Shown here: one piece after another, positions 7,850 to 17,503 of the stretch
Layout: the number at the start of each line of letters is the position of its first letter
Position numbering within the stretch: the stretch's first letter is position 1
From: an uncultured beta proteobacterium
GTDB taxonomy: Bacteria; Pseudomonadota; Gammaproteobacteria; Burkholderiales; Burkholderiaceae_C
DNA length: 64,000 nucleotides
Assembly: GCA_903869595.1 (NCBI GenBank)
Contig: CAIPZV010000043.1
Location: forward strand, 1 to 64,000
Reading direction: 5' to 3'
The notes under the pieces: model-generated
The model's database searches: none
Seen by the model: the letters and a program-made list of their open reading frames with translations, nothing else
What the model was told of the DNA's origin: nothing
Translations under genes and position numbers: made by a program

Positions 7850-9103
7850 ATGTACCAGCACATCAAAATTCCCGCCCAAGGCCACAAAATCACCGTTAAC
7901 GCTGATTTTTCCCTGAACGTTCCCGACGAGCCCATCATCCCCTATATCGAAGGTGACGGCACCGGGTTGGACATTACGCCGGTGATGCTTAAAGTGGTGG
8001 ATGCGGCGGTTGCCAAGTCCTACGGCGGTAAGCGCAAAATCCACTGGATGGAGGTGTTTGCCGGTGAAAAGTCCACCAACGTGTATGGCCCGGACGTGTG
8101 GCTGCCCGAAGAAACCCTGCACGCGATACGCGACTATGTGGTGTCTATCAAAGGCCCCCTGACCACCCCGGTGGGCGGCGGCATCCGCTCTTTGAACGTG
8201 GCCTTGCGCCAGGAACTTGATTTGTATGTGTGCCTGCGCCCCATTCAGTACTTTGACGGCGTTCCCAGCCCAGTCAAAGAGCCGCACAAAACCGATATGG
8301 TCATCTTCCGCGAAAACTCTGAAGATATTTACGCCGGCATCGAGTTTGAAGCCGAGTCCGACAAAGCCAAAAAGCTTATCAAATTCCTGACCGAGGAAAT
8401 GGGCGTCAAGAAAATACGCTTCCCTAACACCTCGGGCATTGGCATCAAACCGGTGTCGCGTGAAGGCACCGAGCGTCTGGTGCGCAAAGCCATCCAATAC
8501 GCGATTGACAATGACAAGCCCAGTGTGACCATCGTCCACAAGGGCAACATCATGAAGTTCACCGAAGGCGGATTCCGAGACTGGGCTTATGGCTTGGCCC
8601 AAAAAGAATTCGGCGCCCAATTGATCGATGGCGGCCCCTGGTGCAAATTCAAAAACCCCAAGACGGGCCGGGAAATCACCGTCAAGGACAGCATCGCGGA
8701 CGCATTCTTGCAACAAATCTTGTTGCGTCCGGCTGAGTACAGCGTCATTGCCACCCTCAACCTCAATGGCGACTATGTGTCGGACGCCTTGGCAGCCCAG
8801 GTCGGCGGCATCGGCATTGCCCCTGGCGCCAACCTCAGCGATACCGTGGCCATGTTTGAGGCGACCCACGGCACGGCGCCTAAATACGCGGGTAAAGACT
8901 ACGTCAACCCCGGCTCTGAGATTTTGTCGGCCGAAATGATGCTGCGCCACATGGGCTGGAAAGAGGCGGCTGATTTGATCATCAGCTCCATGAAGAAATC
9001 CATCCACAGCAAGAAAGTCACCTACGACTTTGCCCGCTTGATGGATGGCGCGACCCAGGTCAGCTGCTCCGGCTTTGGCCAGGTCATGATCGACCATATG
9101 TGA
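7850..9103 (+). CDS. icd: Isocitrate dehydrogenase, NADP-dependent
   Basis: TCA-cycle enzyme converting isocitrate to 2-oxoglutarate and CO2. The 417-residue length and sequence match the homodimeric bacterial NADP type. Visible are the substrate-binding [22 protein letters not shown] segment (about 98-115, here [11 protein letters not shown]), the [11 protein letters not shown] loop, and [17 protein letters not shown] with the metal-binding Asp. The regulatory serine of E. coli Icd lies in the equivalent SLNV turn. A long 5' region contains CTCCGCC (7755-7761) and GGCGGAG (7806-7812), which could pair in the leader. A strong intrinsic terminator follows at 9142-9179. Confidence 0.97.
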   Translation: MYQHIKIPAQGHKITVNADFSLNVPDEPIIPYIEGDGTGLDITPVMLKVVDAAVAKSYGGKRKIHWMEVFAGEKSTNVYGPDVWLPEETLHAIRDYVVSIKGPLTTPVGGGIRSLNVALRQELDLYVCLRPIQYFDGVPSPVKEPHKTDMVIFRENSEDIYAGIEFEAESDKAKKLIKFLTEEMGVKKIRFPNTSGIGIKPVSREGTERLVRKAIQYAIDNDKPSVTIVHKGNIMKFTEGGFRDWAYGLAQKEFGAQLIDGGPWCKFKNPKTGREITVKDSIADAFLQQILLRPAEYSVIATLNLNGDYVSDALAAQVGGIGIAPGANLSDTVAMFEATHGTAPKYAGKDYVNPGSEILSAEMMLRHMGWKEAADLIISSMKKSIHSKKVTYDFARLMDGATQVSCSGFGQVMIDHM

Positions 9104-9141
9104 ACGCCTGCGGGCGCCTTGCCCGCCTGTGTAAGCTTGTT

Positions 9142-9179
9142 AAAACGCCTGTCGCGCACCCGCGCCACAGGCGTTTTTT
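9142..9179 (+). terminator. Intrinsic terminator after icd
   Basis: AAAACGCCTGT (9142-9152) pairs with ACAGGCGTTTT (9167-9177), with a 14-base GC-rich loop and a run of six T. This ends icd transcription before clpS. Confidence 0.9.
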
Positions 9180-9262
9180 AGTTGGAGGGCTTGAATCTGG
9201 GGCCCGGCGCTCCAATTACCCTTGGCACTGCGATAGGATGTGTGCACCGATAAAATAGGACG

Positions 9263-9625
9263 ATGGCGACTACCCCCCCAAAACCCCCGAGGGAACTTCC
9301 CCGGCAGACTCCCAAACGCGACGACGGCGGTGGCGCTATCGTGCTGGAGCGGCTGCCGCAGAAAGTGCAGCCGCCATCCATGCACCAAGTGCTGATGCTG
9401 AACGACGATTTCACCCCTATGGAGTTCGTCGTGGGGGTAATCCAAGAATTTTTTTCCAAAGATTTGGCCACAGCGACCCAAATCATGTTGAAAATCCATA
9501 TCGATGGAAGAGGTGTTTGCGGGGTTTATACCCGGGACGTGGCGGCCACCAAGGTGGACCAGGTCATGGATGCAGCCCAAAAGGCTGGGCACCCATTGCA
9601 ATGTGTGAGTGAGCCTGTAGGCTAA
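9263..9625 (+). CDS. clpS: ClpS adaptor protein
   Basis: Adaptor that binds N-degron substrates and delivers them to ClpAP. The 120-residue protein has a Pro-rich disordered N-terminus (about 1-40), which family members use to engage ClpA, and a core domain with [18 protein letters not shown], the Asn-Asp-Asp motif and hydrophobic pocket that read N-terminal residues. It sits 84 bases upstream of clpA, the standard arrangement. A TAAAAT hexamer (9251-9256) lies immediately before the start; no matching -35 was found, so its role is uncertain. Confidence 0.95.
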   Translation: MATTPPKPPRELPRQTPKRDDGGGAIVLERLPQKVQPPSMHQVLMLNDDFTPMEFVVGVIQEFFSKDLATATQIMLKIHIDGRGVCGVYTRDVAATKVDQVMDAAQKAGHPLQCVSEPVG

Positions 9626-9709
9626 AAAGGCGGTAAGACGTGGTGAGGGGTGGCGACCGCCAGGGTGGCCCACCAACGATGAACAAATGCATACTATGAA
9701 GGAACAGTC

Positions 9710-12031
9710 ATGATCGCCCAGGAATTAGAAGTTAGTCTGCATATGGCCTTTGTTGAGGCCCGCCAGCAGCGTCACGAATTTATTACGGTGGAGCACCTAC
9801 TGCTGGCCTTGCTGGACAACCCCAGCGCCGCCGAAGTTTTGCGCGCCTGCTCGGCCAATGTCGATGAGTTGCGTAAGTCGCTCACCCATTTCATCAAAGA
9901 CAACACGCCGCAAGTGGCTGGCGTCGATGAGGTGGACACCCAGCCCACGCTGGGCTTTCAGCGCGTAATCCAGCGCGCCATCATGCATGTGCAGTCCACC
10001 GGAAGCGGTAAAAAAGAGGTGATGGGCAGCAATGTGCTGGTCGCGATCTTTGGTGAAAAAGATTCCCACGCGGTCTATTACCTCCACCAGCAGGGCGTCA
10101 CCCGGCTCGATGTGGTCAATTTCATTGCTCACGGCATCAAAAAGAGCGACCCGCCCGAAGCTGCCAAAGGCAGCGAGAGTGGCCCCGAGACCGAAGAAAC
10201 CGCCAGCGAGAAAAATGAAAAATCCTCTCCGCTGGAGCAATACACCCAGAATTTGAACCAGCTGGCCAAAGAAGGCAAGATTGACCCCCTGATCGGGCGC
10301 GAGGCCGAGGTCGAGCGCGTGATCCAGATTTTGTGCCGCCGGCGCAAGAACAACCCTCTGCTCGTGGGCGAAGCCGGCGTGGGCAAAACCGCGATCGCCG
10401 AGGGCTTGGCCTGGCGTATTTCCCAAAAAGACGTGCCTGAAGTGCTAGCCGATGCGGTCGTCTATTCTTTGGACATGGGCGCGCTGCTGGCAGGCACCAA
10501 ATACCGGGGTGATTTTGAGCAACGCCTCAAAGGCGTGCTCAAGTCGCTGAAAGACCGGCCTAATGCGGTGCTGTTCATCGACGAAATCCACACCTTGATT
10601 GGCGCCGGTGCAGCCTCTGGCGGCACGCTGGATGCGTCCAATCTGCTCAAGCCCAGCCTGAGTTCGGGCCAACTCAAGTGCATTGGTGCCACAACGTTTA
10701 CCGAATACCGCGGTATTTTCGAAAAAGATGCCGCGCTGTCACGCCGTTTCCAGAAGGTGGATGTGGTCGAGCCGACGGTGGAGCAGACGGTGGAAATCCT
10801 CAAAGGGCTCAAGTCCCGCTTTGAGGAGCACCACAAAGTCAAATACGCTGTTGCTGCCTTGCAAGCCGCCGCAGAGCTGAGCGCCAAGTACATCAACGAC
10901 CGACATTTGCCCGACAAGGCGATCGACGTGATCGACGAAGCGGGTGCCGCCCAACAGATTCTGGCTCCCAGCAAGCGCAAAAAGACGATTTCCAAGACGG
11001 AAGTCGAGGAAATAGTGGCCAAAATTGCCCGGATTCCCCCAGCCAATGTGTCGAATGACGACCGCGGCAAACTTAAAACTCTGGACCGTGACCTGAAAAG
11101 CGTGGTCTTTGGCCAGGACAAGGCGCTCGACGTGCTGGCCTCGGCGGTCAAGATGGCGCGCTCCGGGCTGGGCCGTTCGGACAAGCCCATCGGAAGTTTC
11201 CTGTTCAGCGGCCCCACTGGCGTGGGCAAAACTGAGGCGGCCAAGCAGTTGGCTTACATCATGGGCATTGAGTTGCTGCGCTTTGACATGAGCGAATACA
11301 TGGAGCGCCATGCGGTCAGCCGCTTAATTGGCGCCCCTCCAGGCTATGTGGGCTTTGACCAGGGCGGCTTGCTGACCGAGGCGGTTACCAAAAAGCCGCA
11401 TTGCGTGCTCTTGCTCGATGAGATCGAAAAAGCGCATCCGGATATTTTCAACGTGCTGCTGCAAGTAATGGACCACGGCACCTTGACCGACAACAACGGG
11501 CGCAAGGCTGATTTTCGCAATGTGATCATCATCATGACCACCAACGCGGGCGCCGAAACCATGAACAAGGCGACCATCGGCTTTACCAATCCCCGCGAAG
11601 CGGGCGATGAAATGATCGATATCAAGCGTTTGTTTACGCCCGAGTTCCGCAACCGGCTCGATTCGATCGTGGGCTTTAAGGCGCTGGACGAAAACGTCAT
11701 CCTGCGGGTGGTGGACAAGTTCTTGTTGCAACTGGAAACCCAGTTGGCCGAAAAGAAAGTGGAAGTCACCTTTACCGACAAGCTGCGCAAGCACTTGGGC
11801 AAGAAGGGCTTTGACCCGCTCATGGGCGCACGCCCCATGCAGCGCCTGATCCAGGACACCATCCGCCGTGCTTTGGCGGACGAACTGCTGTTCGGTCGCC
11901 TGACCGACGGTGGCCGCCTGACGGTGGACCTGGACGACAAAGACGAGTCGAAAACCGAGGTATTGCTGGATATACAGCCTCTGCCCAAGCGGGAAGGTCG
12001 GTCTAAATCGGAAGAGGCGACTGCTACCTGA
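9710..12031 (+). CDS. clpA: ATP-dependent Clp protease ATP-binding subunit ClpA
   Basis: AAA+ unfoldase that feeds proteins to ClpP. The 773-residue protein has the double N-domain (about 1-145), a charged linker, a first ATPase module with Walker A GEAGVGKT (about 221) and Walker B LFIDEIHTLIG, and a second with Walker A GPTGVGKT (about 501) and VLLLDEIEKAHPD. The C-terminal D2 small domain follows. It lacks the long coiled-coil middle domain of ClpB, which together with the clpS neighbour decides ClpA. No clpP is in the window. Confidence 0.97.
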   Translation: MIAQELEVSLHMAFVEARQQRHEFITVEHLLLALLDNPSAAEVLRACSANVDELRKSLTHFIKDNTPQVAGVDEVDTQPTLGFQRVIQRAIMHVQSTGSGKKEVMGSNVLVAIFGEKDSHAVYYLHQQGVTRLDVVNFIAHGIKKSDPPEAAKGSESGPETEETASEKNEKSSPLEQYTQNLNQLAKEGKIDPLIGREAEVERVIQILCRRRKNNPLLVGEAGVGKTAIAEGLAWRISQKDVPEVLADAVVYSLDMGALLAGTKYRGDFEQRLKGVLKSLKDRPNAVLFIDEIHTLIGAGAASGGTLDASNLLKPSLSSGQLKCIGATTFTEYRGIFEKDAALSRRFQKVDVVEPTVEQTVEILKGLKSRFEEHHKVKYAVAALQAAAELSAKYINDRHLPDKAIDVIDEAGAAQQILAPSKRKKTISKTEVEEIVAKIARIPPANVSNDDRGKLKTLDRDLKSVVFGQDKALDVLASAVKMARSGLGRSDKPIGSFLFSGPTGVGKTEAAKQLAYIMGIELLRFDMSEYMERHAVSRLIGAPPGYVGFDQGGLLTEAVTKKPHCVLLLDEIEKAHPDIFNVLLQVMDHGTLTDNNGRKADFRNVIIIMTTNAGAETMNKATIGFTNPREAGDEMIDIKRLFTPEFRNRLDSIVGFKALDENVILRVVDKFLLQLETQLAEKKVEVTFTDKLRKHLGKKGFDPLMGARPMQRLIQDTIRRALADELLFGRLTDGGRLTVDLDDKDESKTEVLLDIQPLPKREGRSKSEEATAT

Positions 12032-12061
12032 TGTAAACTCAGCAGGCTTTGCTGGGCGCGC

Positions 12062-12091
12062 TTGACACAAGTGGGTGCGGCAAAGTTAATC
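12062..12091 (+). promoter_or_regulatory. Promoter of rpsB
   Basis: A consensus -35 TTGACA (12062-12067) is followed after 18 bases by TTAATC (12086-12091). Transcription would start near 12097, exactly where the leader stem begins. Confidence 0.6.
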
Positions 12092-12096
12092 ACAAA

Positions 12097-12156
12097 CCGG
12101 TTCTATCAAGGTGTTCCTCCTGGGCGCATGCCGCATCAGGGGAAAAATCGAACCGG
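12097..12156 (+). ncRNA. Structured 5' leader of rpsB, candidate S2 autoregulatory element
   Basis: CCGGTTC (12097-12103) pairs with GAACCGG (12150-12156), closing a domain that contains an inner hairpin with CTCCTG/CAGGGG arms and a GGC/GCC tip. The domain lies between the predicted start of transcription and the rpsB ribosome binding site (GGAG at 12175-12178). E. coli rpsB is controlled by S2 through its leader, so a similar role is inferred; no family model was checked. Confidence 0.45.
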
Positions 12157-12183
12157 ATTTAAGACTTAACCTTTGGAGTATCT

Positions 12184-12933
12184 ATGTCAGTCACCATGCG
12201 TGAAATGCTGGAAGCGGGCGTCCATTTTGGACACCAAACCCGTTTTTGGAACCCTAAGATGGCCCCGTTTATCTTCGGCCATCGCAACAAAATCCATATC
12301 ATTAACCTGGAAAAATCGCTGCCGATGTTCCAGGAGGCCAGCAAGTTTGTGCGCCAACTTTCTGCCAAGCGTGGCACCGTCTTGATGGTTGGCACCAAGC
12401 GCCAGGCGCGCGATACCGTCGCTATGGAAGCCAAACGTGCAGGCATGCCTTTTGTAGACCAGCGCTGGCTCGGCGGCATGCTCACTAACTTCAAGACGGT
12501 GAAAACTTCTATCAAACGCCTCAAGGACATGAAGATTGAGCAGGAAGCAGGTCTGGATGCGATGAGCAAAAAAGAGCAACTGATGTTCGCCCGTGAATTG
12601 GCCAAGCTGGAAAAAGATATCGGCGGCATCCAGGACATGGCGACTTTGCCCGATGCGATTTTTGTGATCGACGTGGGCTACCACAAGATCGCTATTGCAG
12701 AAGCGCGCAAACTGGGTATTCCGCTGATCGGTGTGGTGGACTCCAACCACTCGCCTGAAGGTATTGATTACGTGATCCCCGGCAACGATGATTCCTCTAA
12801 GGCGGTCACCTTGTACGCCCGCGGCATTGCTGATGCGGTGCTTGAAGGCCGCGCCAATGCGGTGGATGACTTGGTCAAGGCCGTGGTCGCCGAAGGTGAA
12901 GACGAGTTTGTAGAGGTTGATGAGGCCGCTTAA
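12184..12933 (+). CDS. rpsB: 30S ribosomal protein S2
   Basis: Small-subunit ribosomal protein needed to bind S1 and for initiation. The 249-residue sequence matches S2 throughout: [20 protein letters not shown] at the N-terminus, [13 protein letters not shown], a central coiled-coil segment, and [14 protein letters not shown] with the acidic C-terminal tail. GGAG at 12175-12178 precedes the ATG. It is first in the rpsB-tsf-pyrH-frr order conserved in proteobacteria, with its own promoter and leader and a terminator-like hairpin before tsf. Confidence 0.98.
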   Translation: MSVTMREMLEAGVHFGHQTRFWNPKMAPFIFGHRNKIHIINLEKSLPMFQEASKFVRQLSAKRGTVLMVGTKRQARDTVAMEAKRAGMPFVDQRWLGGMLTNFKTVKTSIKRLKDMKIEQEAGLDAMSKKEQLMFARELAKLEKDIGGIQDMATLPDAIFVIDVGYHKIAIAEARKLGIPLIGVVDSNHSPEGIDYVIPGNDDSSKAVTLYARGIADAVLEGRANAVDDLVKAVVAEGEDEFVEVDEAA

Positions 12934-12950
12934 GCGCGCCCGCAACCCTT

Positions 12951-12979
12951 AAAAGGGGGCTTGCTAGCCCCTTTTTTTT
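12951..12979 (+). terminator. Terminator/attenuator between rpsB and tsf
   Basis: GGGGC (12956-12960) pairs with GCCCC (12967-12971) across TTGCTA; flanking A's (12951-12954) pair with the following T's, and eight T's follow (12972-12979). It can terminate part of the rpsB transcripts, setting the S2:EF-Ts ratio, as in other bacteria. Confidence 0.88.
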
Positions 12980-13017
12980 AGCAACGAAACCGATTAATTT
13001 GTTTACGGAGTAAAGAA

Positions 13018-13941
13018 ATGGCAGCAATTACTGCAAGCATGGTCGCCGAACTGCGCGGCAAAACCGATGCCCCCATGATGGAATGTAAAAAAGCCCTGAC
13101 CGAGGCCGAGGGCGATATGGTCAAGGCCGAAGAATTATTGCGTGTGAAATTGGGCAGCAAGGCCGGTAAAGCCGCTGCCCGCGTGACAGCTGAAGGCGTG
13201 GTCGCCATTGCCAGCGAAGGCACTGCCAGCGCCATGATTGAGGTTAATTGCGAAACCGATTTCGTCACCAAGAACGACAGTTTCCTGGCCCTCGTTAAAG
13301 GTGCGGCCCAGCTAGTGGCCCAGCATAATCCAGCGGACCTCGCGGCGCTGGCTGCCTTGCCTTTTAGCCAGGACGGATTTGGCCCGACCCTGGAAGATGT
13401 ACGCAAAGGCCTGATCGGCAAGATCGGCGAGAACATGACTTTCCGCCGCTTCAAGCGTTTTGCGTCAAGCGCCAAAGTAGCCTCTTACTTGCACGGAACC
13501 CGTATTGGTGTGGTGGTGGAGTTCGACGGTGATGCAGTGGCCGCCAAAGACGTGGCCATGCATGTGGCCGCGATGAAGCCGGTATCTCTGTCCAGTGCGG
13601 ATGTGCCCGCTGAGCTGGTAGAGCGTGAGCGTTCCGTCGCGGCTGCCAAAGCCGCCGAAGACGCAGCAGTGGCCACAGCGGCCGGCAAGCCGGTGCAATC
13701 GGCCGAAATTGTGACCAAGCGAATTGAAGGCGGTGTGCAGAAATACCTCAAAGAGGTGTCGCTGCTGAACCAGACCTTTGTAAAGAACGACAAGCAGACC
13801 GTGGAGCAAATGCTCAAGGCCTGCGCCACGGCGGTCCATGGCTTCACCCTGTATGTGGTGGGTGAGGGCATCGAAAAGCGGGTGGACGATTTCGCCGCCG
13901 AAGTGGCAGCCCAGGTTGCCGCCGCCAAACAGGGCGCCTAA
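13018..13941 (+). CDS. tsf: Translation elongation factor Ts
   Basis: Nucleotide exchange factor that regenerates EF-Tu-GTP. The 307-residue protein has the N-terminal UBA-like module ([18 protein letters not shown]), the TDFV signature region ([14 protein letters not shown]) that contacts the EF-Tu magnesium site, and the two core subdomains with a coiled-coil region. GGAG at 13006-13009 precedes the start. It follows rpsB beyond an attenuator and is followed by pyrH. Confidence 0.98.
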   Translation: MAAITASMVAELRGKTDAPMMECKKALTEAEGDMVKAEELLRVKLGSKAGKAAARVTAEGVVAIASEGTASAMIEVNCETDFVTKNDSFLALVKGAAQLVAQHNPADLAALAALPFSQDGFGPTLEDVRKGLIGKIGENMTFRRFKRFASSAKVASYLHGTRIGVVVEFDGDAVAAKDVAMHVAAMKPVSLSSADVPAELVERERSVAAAKAAEDAAVATAAGKPVQSAEIVTKRIEGGVQKYLKEVSLLNQTFVKNDKQTVEQMLKACATAVHGFTLYVVGEGIEKRVDDFAAEVAAQVAAAKQGA

Positions 13942-13951
13942 ACTTCGCCCA

Positions 13952-13997
13952 GCCGCCATGCCCGGTTTGGGCGTGCATGTAATGGACGCATGGCGGC
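13952..13997. repeat. Inverted repeat between tsf and pyrH
   Basis: GCCGCCATGC (13952-13961) is perfectly complementary to GCATGGCGGC (13988-13997), with a small inner CCC/GGG hairpin. No T-run follows. It could be a Rho-independent-like pause, an mRNA stabiliser or a protein site. Confidence 0.6.
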
Positions 13998-14036
13998 GTC
14001 AAAATACTTACTAACTTGCCGCACCCGGATGCTGAT

Positions 14037-14759
14037 ATGACCCAGAAAAAGCCCGCCTACAGTCGAATTTTGTTGAAACTGTCCGGCGAGGCCTTGATGG
14101 GTGATGACCAGTTCGGTATCAACCGCGACACCATTGTCCGCATGGTGGACGAGATTGCCGAAGTCACCCGCCTCGGGGTGCAGCTTGCGGTGGTGATCGG
14201 CGGAGGTAATATTTTCCGGGGCGTGGCGGGTGGTTCGGTAGGCATGGACCGCGCCACTGCCGACTACATGGGCATGCTGGCTACCGTCATGAACGCACTG
14301 GCTCTGGGCGATACCATGAACAAGGCCGGTCTGACAGCGCGAGTGATGTCCGCCATCGGCATTGAGCAAGTGGTAGAGCCTTATGTGCGGCCCAAGGCTT
14401 TGCAATATCTGGAAGAAGGTAAGGTAGTGATCTTTGCCGCCGGAACCGGCAACCCGTTTTTCACGACCGATACCGCCGCCGCCTTGCGGGGCGCCGAAAT
14501 CGGCGCGGAAATTGTGCTCAAGGCCACCAAGGTGGACGGTGTGTATGACGCGGATCCGAAAAAAGTACCCACCGCCAAGCGCTACGCCAGCCTGACGTTT
14601 GATAGCGCAATGCAGCAAAATCTGGGCATCATGGATGCGGCGGCTTTCGCGCTGTGCCGCGACCAAAAGCTACCGATTAAAGTTTTTTCTATCTTCAAGC
14701 ACGGCGCCCTCAAGCGCGTGGTGATGGGCGAGGACGAGGGCACACTGGTGCATGTTTGA
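14037..14759 (+). CDS. pyrH: UMP kinase
   Basis: Phosphorylates UMP to UDP in pyrimidine nucleotide synthesis; a hexameric enzyme of the amino acid kinase fold. The 240 residues include KLSGEALMG (phosphate-binding), [11 protein letters not shown], and [13 protein letters not shown] chose the ATG at 14037; a TTG at 14016 would add seven residues not typical of the family. It is followed 18 bases later by frr, its usual neighbour. Confidence 0.97.
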   Translation: MTQKKPAYSRILLKLSGEALMGDDQFGINRDTIVRMVDEIAEVTRLGVQLAVVIGGGNIFRGVAGGSVGMDRATADYMGMLATVMNALALGDTMNKAGLTARVMSAIGIEQVVEPYVRPKALQYLEEGKVVIFAAGTGNPFFTTDTAAALRGAEIGAEIVLKATKVDGVYDADPKKVPTAKRYASLTFDSAMQQNLGIMDAAAFALCRDQKLPIKVFSIFKHGALKRVVMGEDEGTLVHV

Positions 14760-14777
14760 AATTTTGGAGTGACGACT

Positions 14778-15338
14778 ATGACGATCGCAGACATCCGGGG
14801 CCATATGGAAGGCAAGATGGACCAGTCCATCGCCAATTTCAAAAACACCCTGACCAAGGTGCGCACCGGGCGCGCTAACCCGGCTTTGCTTGACACGGTG
14901 CAGGTGGAGTATTACGGCTCCATGGTGCCGCTGAGCCAGGTGGCCAACCTCAATTTAATCGACGCCCGCACCATTGGTATTCAGCCTTGGGAAAAGGGCA
15001 TGGGTGCGAAGATTGAAAAAGCAATTCGCGAGAGCGACCTGGGTTTGAACCCGGCTTCCATGGGCGACTTGATCCGCGTTCCTATGCCCATGATGACCGA
15101 AGAGCGCCGCAAGGAACTCACCAAGGTGGTCCGCAGCGAGGGTGAGAACGCCAAAATCGCCATACGCAATTTGCGCCGTGAAGCCAATGACGCGGTTAAA
15201 AAGCTGGAAAAAGACAAAGAGGTTTCTGAGGATGACCAAAAGCGTTCCGAGGCGGATATCCAGAAATTGACCGATCGTTATATTGCCGACGTGGATAAGC
15301 TGGTTGCCGCCAAAGAACAAGAGATCATGGCCGTATAG
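14778..15338 (+). CDS. frr: Ribosome recycling factor
   Basis: Splits post-termination ribosomes together with EF-G. The 186-residue length is standard. Typical segments are [22 protein letters not shown], and [17 protein letters not shown] in the long three-helix bundle. GGAG (14766-14769) places the start at ATG 14778; a GTG at 14769 overlaps that site and is unlikely. In most Burkholderiales uppS follows directly; here the next gene is cdsA after 100 bases. Confidence 0.97.
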   Translation: MTIADIRGHMEGKMDQSIANFKNTLTKVRTGRANPALLDTVQVEYYGSMVPLSQVANLNLIDARTIGIQPWEKGMGAKIEKAIRESDLGLNPASMGDLIRVPMPMMTEERRKELTKVVRSEGENAKIAIRNLRREANDAVKKLEKDKEVSEDDQKRSEADIQKLTDRYIADVDKLVAAKEQEIMAV

Positions 15339-15390
15339 GCGCCCTCATGATGGCCACCAACGCGCTTAACGGCCATGGCTACCAAGCGCA

Positions 15391-15409
15391 AACCCTGTGC
15401 GCCAGGGTT
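15391..15409. repeat. Hairpin in the frr-cdsA gap
   Basis: AACCCTG (15391-15397) pairs with CAGGGTT (15403-15409) over a 5-base loop. The T-poor tail argues against a strong terminator. It occupies the place where uppS is normally found. Confidence 0.5.
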
Positions 15410-15438
15410 CTGGGTTGGTCTTTCTACCCCGCTAACCC

Positions 15439-16284
15439 ATGCTAAAGCAGCGCATCATTACCGCCTTGCTGCTCTTGGCAGTTTTGATTCCCGCGGTCTG
15501 GGCGGATGACCCGCTAGCCTTTGTCCTCTTGACCGCCTTGATGATAGGCGCCGCCGGATGGGAATGGGCGAGATTGTGCGGTTGGTCAAACTGGCCCGCG
15601 CGCGCCAGTGGCCTTACTTGTACTTTGCTCTGTTTGTTTTTCTGGCGTGAAGGCGGCACGGCGCAGGCTTGGCCTTGGTTGTGGTGGGCGGTCGGTGCTG
15701 CCTGGGTGTTGATGGCCGCAAGCCTGTTGCGCGGTGGCGTGGATGCGTGGCTTCGCGTGCCTGCGGCCATTCGCTGGCTTGCCGGCATGGTGGCCTTGCT
15801 TTCGGCTTGGGTGGCCCTGGTACAAGCGCGTGCTATTGGTATTAACTTTCTGTTTTCGGTGTTTGTGTTGGTCTGGGGTGCCGACGTGGCTGCCTATTTT
15901 TGTGGCCGCTTATTGGGTGGTCGCTGGATTAAACGCAAACTGGCCGTGGCCATTAGCCCCGGTAAAACCTGGGAAGGTGCTTTGGGCGGCTTGGTGGTGG
16001 TGATGCTTGTGGCATTTGCCTGGCGCGAATGGGAGCCGCTGAGCCCTTGGGGCGCCACAAGCCTGTATGGCCGACTCGGCGAGCAAGGCCCTGTTTTTCT
16101 GCTGGTGTCGGTGGCATTTTTGACGACTATGAGCGTGGCGGGCGATTTGCTCGAATCGCTCTTCAAGCGTGCGGCCGGTGTCAAGGACAGCAGCCAGTTG
16201 TTGCCGGGCCATGGCGGCGTACTCGACCGTATTGATGCCTTGCTGCCGGTGCTGCCCTTGGCGATGTTGTTGTGTGTCCGTTAA
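15439..16284 (+). CDS. cdsA: Phosphatidate cytidylyltransferase (CDP-diglyceride synthase)
   Basis: Makes CDP-diacylglycerol from phosphatidate and CTP, the precursor of membrane phospholipids. The 281-residue inner-membrane protein has about seven or eight hydrophobic segments and the family signature near the C-terminus: LFKRAAGVKDSSQLLPGHGG followed by VLDRID. SPGKTWEGALGG precedes it. It ends 13 bases before dxr. Its upstream neighbour should be uppS but is frr. Confidence 0.95.
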   Translation: MLKQRIITALLLLAVLIPAVWADDPLAFVLLTALMIGAAGWEWARLCGWSNWPARASGLTCTLLCLFFWREGGTAQAWPWLWWAVGAAWVLMAASLLRGGVDAWLRVPAAIRWLAGMVALLSAWVALVQARAIGINFLFSVFVLVWGADVAAYFCGRLLGGRWIKRKLAVAISPGKTWEGALGGLVVVMLVAFAWREWEPLSPWGATSLYGRLGEQGPVFLLVSVAFLTTMSVAGDLLESLFKRAAGVKDSSQLLPGHGGVLDRIDALLPVLPLAMLLCVR

Positions 16285-16297
16285 AGGGGTTTTGGGC

Positions 16298-17503
16298 ATG
16301 GAGACAGTGATGCAAACCATCAGTATTTTGGGCTCCACGGGCTCTATCGGCGTCAACACCTTAGATGTGATTGCGCGCCAGCCTGATCGCTACCGGGTGT
16401 TTGCTCTTACCGCCCACAGCAGGGTGGACATCATGACCGCCCAATGCGTCCAATTTAAGCCGCGCTATGCGGTGATGGTCAGCGAGCCGCATGCTCGCGA
16501 GCTCAAGCGTGCGCTGGCGGGTCTGGGTTTACCTACCGAAGTGCTGTCTGGAACGCAAGCTTTGGAGTGGGTGGCTGCGCATGAGGATGTCAGCACCGTT
16601 ATGGCGGCGATCGTCGGCGCTGCAGGCCTAGCCTCCTGTATTGCGGCGGCCTTGGCGGGTAAGCGCCTGTTGCTGGCCAACAAAGAGGCCTTGGTGGTCG
16701 GTGGCGCTTTCTTTATGGATGCCGTTCAGCGCGGTGGGGCCACACTGCTGCCCATTGACAGCGAGCATTCGGCAATATTTCAGTCTTTGCCGGAAAATCC
16801 GCAGGCCTGGTCGTCCGTGATCGACAAAATTATTCTGACCGCGTCGGGCGGACCGTTTCGTACCCGCGACCCGGCCACCCTGAGCCAGGTAACGCCCCAG
16901 GAGGCTTGCGCACACCCTAATTGGGTCATGGGTCGCAAGATTTCGGTGGACTCGGCCACCATGATGAACAAGGCCCTGGAGGTCATCGAGGCCAAGTTTT
17001 TGTTTGGCGTGGCGCCGCAAACCATTGAGGTCATCATCCATCCGCAAAGCGTGATCCATTCCATGGTGCAATTTGTGGACCATTCGGTGGTAGCCCAGTT
17101 GGGCACGCCCGATATGCGCGGCCCTATTGCTTACGGTCTGGCCTGGCCGGGGCGCCATGTTTCTGGCGCTAATGCCATCGACTTTTCCACCTTGGCCGGA
17201 TTGACGTTTGAAACCTTTTCGGATGCTGGCCACCAGCAGCGTTTCCCAGGACTGAAGTTGGCCTGGGAGGCGCTTGACGCAGTGCCCGGCACGACGGCGG
17301 TGCTAAACGCTGCCAATGAGGTGGCCGTCGCGGGCTTCCTAGAAGGGCAAATCCGCTTTGACCAGATCCATGCGATCAATCTCGAGACTTTGGCGCGTTT
17401 TGTGCCCACCGCTCCGGTTTCTCTGGAAGATCTTTTGGCCATCGACCAGGAGGCCCGTTTTAGGGCTGGTGCATTGGTTTCCAGCATGCGGGGCGTATCC
17501 TGA
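16298..17503 (+). CDS. dxr: 1-deoxy-D-xylulose 5-phosphate reductoisomerase
   Basis: Second enzyme of the MEP isoprenoid pathway, converting DXP to MEP with NADPH. The 401-residue protein shows the nucleotide-binding ILGSTGSIG, the substrate/metal-binding LLANKEALVVGG and PIDSEHSAIFQ, and the flexible-loop region with NWVMGRKISVDSATMMNK. The ATG at 16298 has AAAGGGG eight bases upstream; ATG 16310 would give the more usual N-terminus but has no good ribosome binding site. ispG later in the window belongs to the same pathway. rseP, its usual downstream neighbour, is absent. Confidence 0.96.
   Translation: METVMQTISILGSTGSIGVNTLDVIARQPDRYRVFALTAHSRVDIMTAQCVQFKPRYAVMVSEPHARELKRALAGLGLPTEVLSGTQALEWVAAHEDVSTVMAAIVGAAGLASCIAAALAGKRLLLANKEALVVGGAFFMDAVQRGGATLLPIDSEHSAIFQSLPENPQAWSSVIDKIILTASGGPFRTRDPATLSQVTPQEACAHPNWVMGRKISVDSATMMNKALEVIEAKFLFGVAPQTIEVIIHPQSVIHSMVQFVDHSVVAQLGTPDMRGPIAYGLAWPGRHVSGANAIDFSTLAGLTFETFSDAGHQQRFPGLKLAWEALDAVPGTTAVLNAANEVAVAGFLEGQIRFDQIHAINLETLARFVPTAPVSLEDLLAIDQEARFRAGALVSSMRGVS

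Noticed and set aside
7523..9097. 524-codon open frame antisense to icd
   Set aside because: It mirrors icd codons on the other strand, has no recognisable domain or ribosome binding site, and icd is unmistakable.
10462..11244. 260-codon open frame antisense to clpA, with others at 9797-10426 and 11324-12093
   Set aside because: All are shadows of clpA produced by GC-rich third positions.
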